A stretch of 64,000 nt of DNA from Paractinoplanes lichenicola (lineage in GTDB: Bacteria > Actinomycetota > Actinomycetes > Mycobacteriales > Micromonosporaceae). The DNA is taken from positions 434,001 to 498,000 of the forward strand of contig NZ_JAENHO010000001.1 in NCBI RefSeq assembly GCF_016785085.1, in the 5' to 3' direction. The notes beneath the pieces were generated by a model. The model was not told the DNA's origin, searched no databases, and saw only the letters and a list, made by a program, of their open reading frames with translations. The position numbers and the translations under genes were made by a program. Positions 38,406-45,900 of the stretch are shown piece after piece; positions within the stretch are counted from its first letter, which is position 1, and every line of letters starts with the position of its first letter.

Positions 38406-39133
38406 ATGCGCGCCATGGTCATGACCGACTTCGGCCCCGCCGACAAGGTCTTCGTCCAGGACGAGCTCCCCACCAACGCCCCGGGCCACGGCGAGCTGCT
38501 GGTGCGGGTCCACGCCACCTCGGTCAACCCGCTGGACCTGCAGATCCGGCGGGGCGACTACCGCGAGGACACCCGGCCGCCGCTCGTCATCGGCTACGAC
38601 GTCTCCGGCGTCGTCGAGCAGGCGGGCGCCGGCGTGACCCGCTTCAAACCGGGGGACGAGGTCTGGTATCTCGCCCGCTTCTTCCACGGGCCCGGCGCCT
38701 ACGCGGAGTATCACGTCGTCGAAGAGTCGATCGTGGCCCGGAAACCGAGCTCGCTCAGCCACGTCGAGGCCGCGAGCCTGCCCCTGGTGGCCGGGGCGCC
38801 GACGTGGTGCTGGACACGCTGGGCGCGGAGACGCTGACGAACAGCCCGCACCTGCTGGCCCCCGACGGCCGCGTGGTCAGCATCGTCGACACCGCCCAGC
38901 CGCAGAACCTGCTCGCCGCCTGGAACGTGAACGCCTCGTACCACTTCCTCTTCACCAGGCCGTCAGCGGAACGCATGGAGAAGCTCGGCCGCCTGGTCGA
39001 CCGCGGCCTGCTGCGCCCGGTGGTGGGCGCGGTCCTCCCCCTCACCCAGGTGGCCGAGGCGCACCTCATCCTCGAGGGCCGCTCCGACACCCCCCGGCCG
39101 CGCGGCAAACTCGTCCTCAACGTCGCGGACTAG
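38406..39133 (+). pseudogene. Quinone/zinc-type alcohol oxidoreductase, disrupted by internal deletion and frameshift
   Basis: The N-terminal half reads as a normal MDR oxidoreductase (MRAMVMTDFGPADKVFVQDE to HVEAASLPLVAG). At about 38790 it loses roughly 80 codons, including the GGAGGVG nucleotide-binding motif. It then resumes in another frame with VVLDTLGAETLTNSPHLLAP, continuing to the stop at 39133. The first frame instead stops at 38837. The NADPH site is gone, so the enzyme is not functional as read. The junction is near ggccggggcgccgacg. Confidence 0.85.
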
Positions 39134-39136
39134 GCT

Positions 39137-40093
39137 TTGCCCATCGAGATCAGCCCGCGTGCCTTCCGCTACTTCCTGGCCGTGGCCGAAGAACTCCACT
39201 TCGGCCGCGCCGCGGCACGCCTCTACATCTCCCAGCCGTCGCTGAGCCACCAGATCCGCAAGCTCGAAGAGGATCTCGGCACCCCGCTCTTCGTCCGCTC
39301 CAGCCGCCGGGTGCAGCTCACCGCGGCCGGCCGGACGCTGGCCCAGGAGGTGCCGCCCGCCCTGGCCGCGCTGGAGCACGCCGTCGAACTCACCCGGCTG
39401 GCGGGCTCGGGGAGAACGACGACGATCCGGCTGGGTTACACACCCGTCGCGAGCTTCGGCACGCTCACCTCGCTCCTGGAGGCGATCGAGGCGGATCACC
39501 CCGAGCTCACCGTCGACGCTCGCGAGCTTTTCAGCGCCGAGATTCCCGTACGGCTTCAAGCCGGCGACCTGGACGTCGGTCTCGCCCTGTTCCCGCCGGC
39601 CCCGGACGGGGTGGCCGGCGAGCCCGTCCGCGCGGAACGCGTCTCCGCGATCCTCGGCGCTCGCCACCGCCTGGCCGCCGCGACGGTGCTCCCGCTGGCC
39701 GACCTGCGGGACGAGACCCTGCTGCTGTTTCCCCGGCACCTCGCCCCGGCGTACTACGACGGCATCGTCGCCGCATGCCACCAGGCCGGGTTCACGCCCC
39801 GGCTGCGCGCCTTCGACGAGCCCCCGGTGAACGCCATGCTCTCGCGGCTCGCCAGCGGACGCGAGGTCGGCCTGGCCCCCGCCTCGTTCACCGAACACGC
39901 GGCGAAGGCGGGCACCGGGGTCGTCCACCGCGACATCGTCGACCCATCCATCACCGCGGAGTTCTCGGTGCTGTGGCCCACGACCGACCCGTCACCCGCC
40001 ATCACCGGCGTCATCGCCACCGTCCGCCGGCATGCCCGGCTCCACGGCTGGCTGGGCGATCCTCAGAGCTCCGCGGGCGCCGCCATCCGATAG
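39137..40093 (+). CDS. LysR-family transcriptional regulator
   Basis: The 318-residue protein has the LysR winged HTH (FLAVAEELHFGRAAARLYIS, QPSLSHQIRKLEEDLG, TPLFVRSSRRVQLTAAG) and an effector domain with IRLGYTPVASFGTLTSLL. The TTG at 39137, 4 bp after the pseudogene stop, is the start used. Its 3' end overlaps the convergent NADPH-oxidoreductase gene by 31 bp. A palindrome at 40712 may be its binding site. Confidence 0.92.
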   Translation: MPIEISPRAFRYFLAVAEELHFGRAAARLYISQPSLSHQIRKLEEDLGTPLFVRSSRRVQLTAAGRTLAQEVPPALAALEHAVELTRLAGSGRTTTIRLGYTPVASFGTLTSLLEAIEADHPELTVDARELFSAEIPVRLQAGDLDVGLALFPPAPDGVAGEPVRAERVSAILGARHRLAAATVLPLADLRDETLLLFPRHLAPAYYDGIVAACHQAGFTPRLRAFDEPPVNAMLSRLASGREVGLAPASFTEHAAKAGTGVVHRDIVDPSITAEFSVLWPTTDPSPAITGVIATVRRHARLHGWLGDPQSSAGAAIR

Positions 40094-40617
40094 ACGAACG
40101 GCCCGAGCCCGCCCTGCGCGATCGCGACGACGGCGTGCGCGAGGCTCTCCTGGGTCGCGGCCATGCTCAGGTCGCCCAGCCGGACGGCCTCGTAGCCGGC
40201 GTCGAGACTGAGCTGCTCGACGAGGCGCCGGGCCTCCTCGTCACCGGACCACAGGTTGCTCGGCCGCACCCGGGTGCCGGCGATCTGCCCGTACAGGGCG
40301 GCGATGTTGGTGTTGAACACCTTCGCGGTCGGGCCACCGGTCACCGACTTGACGTACTCGGCGTTCGACGGGAAACCGGCCGGCGGCTTCACCTCGCCGT
40401 ACAGGTTGGTGGCATCCAGGATCGTCTTGCCCGAAAGCCCGGTCACCGACGCCAGCGCCGCCTGCACGGCATCTCCGGGAACGGCGAGCAACACCGCTTC
40501 GGCGGCGCCGGCATCGCCACCCGTACGCCCGAGCCGCTCCACCTTGTGCCCGGCCCGCTCCCACAGATCGGCCAATCCCCCGCCGATGTTGCCCCGTCCG
40601 ATAACGGTGATGTTCAT
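40063..40617 (-). CDS. NADPH-dependent F420 reductase-like / NAD(P)-binding oxidoreductase
   Basis: The 184-residue protein begins with a Rossmann motif, ITVIGRGNIGGGLADLWERA, and continues EAVLLAVPGDAVQAALASVT and TILDATNLYGEVKPPAGFPS. This is typical of NADP-binding proteins related to F420-dependent NADP reductase or DinB-adjacent oxidoreductases. The length is slightly short. It is convergent with, and overlaps, the LysR gene. Confidence 0.85.
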   Translation of the reverse strand: MNITVIGRGNIGGGLADLWERAGHKVERLGRTGGDAGAAEAVLLAVPGDAVQAALASVTGLSGKTILDATNLYGEVKPPAGFPSNAEYVKSVTGGPTAKVFNTNIAALYGQIAGTRVRPSNLWSGDEEARRLVEQLSLDAGYEAVRLGDLSMAATQESLAHAVVAIAQGGLGPFVYRMAAPAEL

Positions 40618-40711
40618 GGTGGTCCCCCTGCAAGTCCAGGCGCGCCTGTCGCGCAACGAGAAGGACACTAAGTCGGCCCTCGGACAGAGGTCCAAGACGA
40701 AAACGAGCACC

Positions 40712-40736
40712 GATCGATAGGGATTGCCTATCGATC
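40712..40736. promoter_or_regulatory. Perfect palindrome, candidate LysR binding site
   Basis: gatcgatag and ctatcgatc are exact 9-bp arms around a 7-bp spacer and contain a T-N11-A core. The site lies directly after the SnoaL-like stop and 95 bp before the oxidoreductase start. It could be a LysR operator or a weak terminator. Confidence 0.45.
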
Positions 40737-41165
40737 TCAGCCCAGGGGCAGGCCGGCCAGGAGGGCGTACGTGATGGGGTTGGCGTATTCGTCGATGTGC
40801 ACGATCTGCCCGTCGCGCGTCTCGATCTTGAAGACGTAGACGTTCCGGTATGCGGCATCGGTGCCGGCCTGCACGAGATCGCCCTCCGCCTGCAGGAACA
40901 CGGTGTTGCCGTCGTCGGTCACCGAGTAGCGTTTGCCGGCGAGAAGCACGCGCGAGAAGTTCGTGACGATGGTTCGGAGATAGTCGAGCACCTCGGCCTT
41001 GCCGGTGAAGACATAGAACGGCTCGGGCTTGCCGGTGTTCGAGTAGGGAATGACCTCCACGACGTCGTCCGCCAGGTAGCGGTCGATCAGCGAGATGTCG
41101 CGGGTCTCGAGCGCCTCGAAGAAGGTCTCGGCGAGTTGTGTTGCGGTGGGTCGGTCGTTGCTCAT
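40737..41165 (-). CDS. SnoaL-like polyketide-cyclase/NTF2 fold protein
   Basis: The 142-residue protein reads as a small NTF2-fold domain: ATQLAETFFEALETRDISLI, VEVIPYSNTGKPEPFYVFTG, NVYVFKIETRDGQIVHIDEY. This is typical of SnoaL-like hydrolase/cyclase-type proteins with a single cone-shaped pocket. The specific ligand is unknown. It is divergent from the SRPBCC gene and may form a transcript with the oxidoreductase downstream. Confidence 0.88.
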   Translation of the reverse strand: MSNDRPTATQLAETFFEALETRDISLIDRYLADDVVEVIPYSNTGKPEPFYVFTGKAEVLDYLRTIVTNFSRVLLAGKRYSVTDDGNTVFLQAEGDLVQAGTDAAYRNVYVFKIETRDGQIVHIDEYANPITYALLAGLPLG

Positions 41166-41292
41166 GATCGCTCCCGGTCCGGCTGGATGTGATCTTGAGT
41201 GTCGGCAGCGCGAACGGCGGCATCCAGGCTCAAGTGATCCCCGGATCTTTTGTGCCTGCCGCCCGTCGCCGTCCGTGCCGCAGGGTGGGAGC

Positions 41293-41811
41293 ATGACGAT
41301 CAAGCTTCTTATCGGCGCCGCCGACCACACCATTCCGATCACCGTGCAGCAGCGGAGCACCCTGGCGCCCGCCGACGCCTTCCGGCTGATCATGCCCATC
41401 GACCTGGCGACCGTGTTCAAACCGGTCTGGCCGTTCCCCGGGATCCGGTCGATCGCCAACCAGACCGAGACCTGGGACCACCCCGGGCCGACCCGCAATC
41501 CCCAGTTCGACGACGGATCGCAGGCCGACGAGCAGCTCACCGAATGCGTCGACGGCGTCAGTTTCGCGTACCAGCTGACCGGGTTCACCAACGTGCTCGC
41601 GAACCTGGCCTCCGGCGTACGGGGGGAATGGAATTTCAACCCGGACGGCGCCGGCACGCTGATCCGGTGGACCTACGAGTTCAAGCCGCTGCCGGGCCGG
41701 GGATGGATCGTCGCGGGCCCGTTCGCCCCGCTCTGGCGGCGATACATGGTGGCCGCGCTCGATCGGATGGTGCAGTCGAGCGAGGCGGCGCTGCGAAACC
41801 CGGCCGCCTGA
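41293..41811 (+). CDS. SRPBCC (START-like) ligand-binding protein
   Basis: The 172-residue protein shows the SRPBCC pattern TIPITVQQRSTLAPADAFRL, TETWDHPGPTRNPQFDDGSQ, RWTYEFKPLPGRGWIVAGPF and a C-terminal helix RRYMVAALDRMVQSSEAALR. It is a hydrophobic-ligand-binding fold without a clear catalytic set. It sits divergent from the SnoaL-like gene. Confidence 0.85.
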   Translation: MTIKLLIGAADHTIPITVQQRSTLAPADAFRLIMPIDLATVFKPVWPFPGIRSIANQTETWDHPGPTRNPQFDDGSQADEQLTECVDGVSFAYQLTGFTNVLANLASGVRGEWNFNPDGAGTLIRWTYEFKPLPGRGWIVAGPFAPLWRRYMVAALDRMVQSSEAALRNPAA

Positions 41812-41997
41812 GCAACCCCGTCCCGATGTGGCACAGCGGCGGCAGGCCGGGCGGACCGGCTGAGCGGAAAGTCCTTTAGGCCGCTTTCTGGATCTTGCAC
41901 AAAGTGCTCATCCGGCCGAGCAAAACCCTCCTATACGGTGGGAATCGCCGATCGGCCGACGCCGCCGGCGTTCGCACATCGAGCGGCGGAGGGTGAC

Positions 41998-42816
41998 GTG
42001 GATCGGGCGCAGCTGGCCGATTTTCTGCGGGCCCGCCGCGAGGCACTACAACCGGAGGATGTGGGGCTGCCGCGCGGTCCCCGGCGGCGGACCACGGGGC
42101 TGCGGCGCGAAGAGGTGGCCGCCCTGGCCGGCATGTCGGCCGACTACTACGGCCGGATCGAGCAGCAACGCGGCCCGGTGCCGTCCGGGCCCATCCTCGC
42201 CGCGCTGGCCCGGGCCTTGCAGCTCAGCCCGGGCGAGCGGGACCATGTGTTCGCGCTGGGCGGGCATTCCGCGCCGCGCCAGGGCGGGGATGACAGCCGG
42301 CCCAGCCCCACCATGCGGCGCATCATCGAGCGTTTCCCCGACGCTCCGGCGCTGGTCTTCACCCGGCTCGGCGAGACGCTGCTGCAGACGCGGCCCGCGG
42401 TGGCGCTGCTCGGTGACTACACCCGGTTCAGCGGCATGTCGCGCTACCTGGTCTATCGCTGGTTCACCGATCCGGCGGCGCGCGAGCTGTACCCGGAGGA
42501 GGATCACGCCAAGCGCGGCCGTGTCTTCACCGCGGAGCTGCGTGCGGCGTACACCGCGGACCCGCACGGCCGGGCCCGGGAGATCGTCGCGGAGCTGCTG
42601 CGGGTGAGCCCCGAATTCGCCGAGGTCTGGAAGTTGCACGAGGTGGGCGTCGTGCACCACCTCGATCTGAAGCGCTACCGTCATGCCGAGCTGGGCGAGC
42701 TCGAGCTGTACAGCCAGCTGCTGATCGACCCCGACCAGGCCCAATATCTGCTGGTCCTCACCGCTCGGCCCGGCTCGCCCAGCGACGAGAAGCTCCACCT
42801 GCTGTCGTGGTCCTAG
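41998..42816 (+). CDS. XRE-family regulator with MmyB-like ligand-binding domain
   Basis: The 272-residue protein begins with an XRE HTH (LADFLRARREALQPEDVGLP, RREEVAALAGMSADYYGRIE, QQRGPVPSGPILAALARALQ). A PAS-like MmyB domain (SPTMRRIIERFPDAPALVFT, KLHEVGVVHHLDLKRYRHAE) follows. The GTG at 41998 is chosen for its GGAGGGTGAC ribosome site; an in-frame GTG at 41938 would add 20 residues. It precedes the LuxR-STAND gene by 12 bp and may be cotranscribed with it. Confidence 0.92.
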   Translation: MDRAQLADFLRARREALQPEDVGLPRGPRRRTTGLRREEVAALAGMSADYYGRIEQQRGPVPSGPILAALARALQLSPGERDHVFALGGHSAPRQGGDDSRPSPTMRRIIERFPDAPALVFTRLGETLLQTRPAVALLGDYTRFSGMSRYLVYRWFTDPAARELYPEEDHAKRGRVFTAELRAAYTADPHGRAREIVAELLRVSPEFAEVWKLHEVGVVHHLDLKRYRHAELGELELYSQLLIDPDQAQYLLVLTARPGSPSDEKLHLLSWS

Positions 42817-42828
42817 CCGGAGGCGCGG

Positions 42829-45327
42829 TTGTCCCATCATGAAGAGGACGGGCTCGAGTCCTATCTGCGGCAGCTGGCGGCCGTGGTGGAGGCCGCGAAC
42901 AGCTCCGCGGGGACGGCCGGGGTCGCGTCGGCGCTGGCCGAGGCGCAACGCGTTGCCGCCTGGGGCCTGCGCGAGGCCGTACGCCTGGGTCGCGAGCGGG
43001 GGCTCAGCTGGCGGCAACTCGCCGAGCTGCTCGACATCCCGGCCTCGACGCTGCACCGTCAGTACCGCAGCGGGGCCGCCATCCTGACGACCACCGAGTC
43101 ACCGCCGGAGCTGCCCGGCGCGCCGCCGAGCGCTTCGCGCGGGACGCCACCGGCGTACGACGTTTTCGTGGGTCGCGAACGCGAACTCGCCGACCTGTCC
43201 GCCCTCGTGCACCAGGCCCGCCTGCTCACCGTTATCGGCCCGGTCGGCGTGGGCAAGACCAGGCTCGCCGCGGAGCTGGCCCGGCGCGTCGAGCCCACCC
43301 TTCCCGGCGGGGTCACCTGGGTCGACCTGGCGCCCGTGACCAAGCCGTGGCACGTCGCGACGGCGGTGGGCGCCACCGACCGCTTCGCCGATGCCGGGGC
43401 GGCCCTGCTGGTCCTCGACAACTGCGAACACGTCATCGACGCGGTGGCCGAGGTCGTGGCGAAGCTGCGGGCCGCCGCGCCGGAGCTGCACATCCTGGCC
43501 ACGAGCCGAGAGGCCCTCCGTACGCCCGGGGAGACCGTCACGGAGCTCGAGCCGCTCCGCGCCGACGCCGTACGCCTGTTCAGCACCCGGGCGCGGGAGG
43601 TGAACCCCGGCTTCGACCCGGACCCGCACGCCGTCATCATCGCGGAGATCTGCGACCGGCTCGACGGCCTGCCCCTCGCGATCGAGCTCGCCGCGCATCA
43701 CCTGGACGTCCTGACGCCCGAGGCGTTGCTGTCCGGCCCGCCGGCACGACTCGACCTGCTCGTCGACGGCCGGCGCGGGGCGATCGGTCACCGGCGCGGT
43801 CTGCGCGACGCGATCCGGTGGAGCTACGACCTGCTGGACGACCGGGAGCAACAAGTGTTCGCCCGGCTCAGCGTCCTGCCCGGTGGCTTCGACCAGCGCA
43901 GCGCCGCCGCCGTCACGGCCGACCTGGGTCTGACCCGGCCGCAGTTGTGGGCGCTGCTGGCGAGCCTGGCCCGCAAGTCGATGATCGCCACCGACCCCCG
44001 GCATCCGGGCCGCTTCCGCATGCTCCAGTCGCTCCGGGCGTACGGGGAAGCGGTCTTGGTCGACGCCGGCGGCCTCGGCGCGGCGCAGAACCTGCTGCTG
44101 AACTGGCTCGCCGCGTTCGAACTGCGGTTGCGGGACAGCCCGCGGGGTGACGACCTGACGATCATCGAGCACCAGGTCGTCGCCGAACTCGACAACCTCC
44201 ACCACGGCGTGACCGTCGCCGCCGCCGGCCGCCACCCCGCCCACCCGGCCCTGGCCCTCCTGCTCGCGCGTTTCCTGGCCAACGTCTTCGATCTGACCGA
44301 GGTCGGCCGGCTGCTCGCCGACGTGCTCGACGACCCGGCAACGCCGCCGCTCCCCCGCGCGCACGCCCTGGTCTGGCTCGCGAAGAACGACGCCCGCCGC
44401 GGCGATCACGACGCCGCGATCCGCCACTCGACTCTCGCCCTCGAACTGGCCCGCGGGCTCGACGACGTCGGCTCGCTGGCCCTCGCGCTCACCAGTGTCA
44501 TGATGACGCGCGGCAACACCGGCGACCTCCCCGGCGGCATCCGGGCCGGGCAGGAGCTGATCGCCCTGCTGCGGCAGCGGGACCGCGCGGAGATGACCGG
44601 GCAGATCCTCACCAAGCAGGCCTGGCTGCTCATGGCGAGCGGCGACCTGGTGGCCGCGCGCGAGGCGATCACGGAATCCATGCGACTCTTCGAGGCAGGG
44701 GCCGACCCGTCGCTCCCGCCGGCCGCCCGCTTCGCCAACCACTACGGCATGACACTGCTGCACAACGCGGCCATGACAGCCGTGCTGCAACGAGACGACG
44801 TGGCCGCCGCCGAATACCTGACGGCCGTCCTCACCATGCCGGTGCCCGACCGCGACTACGTGCTCGGCGCCATCGAATGCGCGGCCGTCCTCGCCGCACG
44901 ACGTAAGAAGTACACGCTGGCGCTCACCCTGATAGCCGGAACGACGTCGGTGGGCCACCCGGTGCACGCACGCTGGGAACGCCAACTGCAAGCGACGACC
45001 GAGGCGGCCCGCCGGGCCCTCGGCCCCAGCGCGGCCCGGGACGCCTCCGCGGACGGCTCGGCCATGACCGTGGCCCAGCTGATCGACCTCGCACTCACGG
45101 GCGACCCGCTGCTCGACGAGGATGTGAGCGGCGCCTTGACCCGCCGCGAGCTCGCCGTGGCCCGGCGGGTGGCCGACGGGCTGACCAACGCCCACATCGC
45201 CAAGGAACTCCACGTCAGCACCCGTACGGTCGCCGGCCATCTGGCCAACATCCGCAGGAAACTGGGCGTGCGGGGGCGGGTCGAGGTGGCTTTGTGGGCC
45301 GCCCGTAACAGCAATCCGTTGTCCTAG
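42829..45327 (+). CDS. LuxR-type STAND ATPase transcriptional regulator
   Basis: The 832-residue protein starts with a small helix-rich domain (LSWRQLAELLDIPASTLHRQ) that could bind DNA. An NB-ARC-type ATPase follows: FVGRERELADLSALV, Walker A GPVGVGKTRLA, Walker B LLVLDNCEHVIDAV and the winged-helix GLPLAIELAAHHLDVLTPEA. Helical repeats lead to a C-terminal LuxR HTH (LTRRELAVARRVADGLTNAH, then HVSTRTVAGHLANIRRKLGV). The TTG start at 42829 has GGAG upstream. The stretch between VDLAPVT and the Walker B is short for the family. It is a MalT-like regulator of unknown regulon. Confidence 0.93.
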   Translation: MSHHEEDGLESYLRQLAAVVEAANSSAGTAGVASALAEAQRVAAWGLREAVRLGRERGLSWRQLAELLDIPASTLHRQYRSGAAILTTTESPPELPGAPPSASRGTPPAYDVFVGRERELADLSALVHQARLLTVIGPVGVGKTRLAAELARRVEPTLPGGVTWVDLAPVTKPWHVATAVGATDRFADAGAALLVLDNCEHVIDAVAEVVAKLRAAAPELHILATSREALRTPGETVTELEPLRADAVRLFSTRAREVNPGFDPDPHAVIIAEICDRLDGLPLAIELAAHHLDVLTPEALLSGPPARLDLLVDGRRGAIGHRRGLRDAIRWSYDLLDDREQQVFARLSVLPGGFDQRSAAAVTADLGLTRPQLWALLASLARKSMIATDPRHPGRFRMLQSLRAYGEAVLVDAGGLGAAQNLLLNWLAAFELRLRDSPRGDDLTIIEHQVVAELDNLHHGVTVAAAGRHPAHPALALLLARFLANVFDLTEVGRLLADVLDDPATPPLPRAHALVWLAKNDARRGDHDAAIRHSTLALELARGLDDVGSLALALTSVMMTRGNTGDLPGGIRAGQELIALLRQRDRAEMTGQILTKQAWLLMASGDLVAAREAITESMRLFEAGADPSLPPAARFANHYGMTLLHNAAMTAVLQRDDVAAAEYLTAVLTMPVPDRDYVLGAIECAAVLAARRKKYTLALTLIAGTTSVGHPVHARWERQLQATTEAARRALGPSAARDASADGSAMTVAQLIDLALTGDPLLDEDVSGALTRRELAVARRVADGLTNAHIAKELHVSTRTVAGHLANIRRKLGVRGRVEVALWAARNSNPLS

Positions 45328-45478
45328 CTCGAAGGCCTTGGATCCGCCGACGGGTTGAGCGAGCTACCGCGTAGGTTTACCCCGTTCATCCACCTGTCGC
45401 CGGACGCGTGCGAGTTATGGACGTCGATACGTTTTGTGGCGCCCGAAAGCAACGCACCGTGACAGCAAGGAGAAACCG

Positions 45479-45814
45479 ATGCGTATGACGACCAGGACCC
45501 TGCGCGCGTTCGCCATCACCGGGGCGGCCGGTGTGGCCGCGTTGAGCCTGTCCGCGCCCGCCGCGCAGGCCGCGCCGGCCGGGGAGCCGGGGGTGGGCAT
45601 CGCCGCCGCGTGCGTGTCGCTGACCAACACGTACGTCAGTGGCTCGAGCAAGTACGCCACGGCGAAGAACATCTGCGCGGGCACGTACTCGGTCAAGTTC
45701 GTCGTCAACAACTGGCCCGACACCAGCTGCTTCTCGATCGGCGGCTACGGCACCGTCACCCGCCGCACCGGGGGCATCTCGAGCCCGGCCGCCGCGCGTA
45801 CCGCTTACTGCTGA
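45479..45814 (+). CDS. Secreted tendamistat-fold (alpha-amylase-inhibitor-like) protein
   Basis: The 111-residue preprotein has a signal peptide ending near AAQAAP. A mature part of about 75 residues contains Cys45, Cys66, Cys84 and Cys111. The spacing between the second and third Cys is 18, exactly as in tendamistat. CAGTYSVKFVVNNW aligns with tendamistat's CAQTVTVKVVY. The Trp-Arg-Tyr inhibitory loop is replaced by TYVSGSSKYATAK, so inhibition of alpha-amylase is doubtful. An AAGGAG site precedes the ATG, and a TTCG hairpin ends the transcript. Confidence 0.75.
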   Translation: MRMTTRTLRAFAITGAAGVAALSLSAPAAQAAPAGEPGVGIAAACVSLTNTYVSGSSKYATAKNICAGTYSVKFVVNNWPDTSCFSIGGYGTVTRRTGGISSPAAARTAYC

Positions 45815-45819
45815 CGAGG

Positions 45820-45849
45820 AATGGCTGCGGCGTTCGCGCCGCAGCCATT
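45820..45849 (+). terminator. TTCG-loop terminator after the tendamistat-like gene
   Basis: A perfect 13-bp stem (aatggctgcggcg with cgccgcagccatt) closed by the very stable tetraloop ttcg lies 5 bp after the stop and separates the gene from the next one. Confidence 0.8.
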
Positions 45850-45900
45850 TGTTCATGAACGATCCGTAGATATTGACGGGCTTGAAAGTGTTCGGAGAGC

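Noticed and set aside
41897..41907. gcacaaagtgc palindrome before the XRE gene
   Set aside because: Only 4-bp arms; likely to occur by chance.
43310..43440. Short stretch before Walker B in the LuxR-STAND gene as a fifth internal deletion
   Set aside because: Both ATPase motifs and the frame are intact; about 20 residues' difference is within normal variation.
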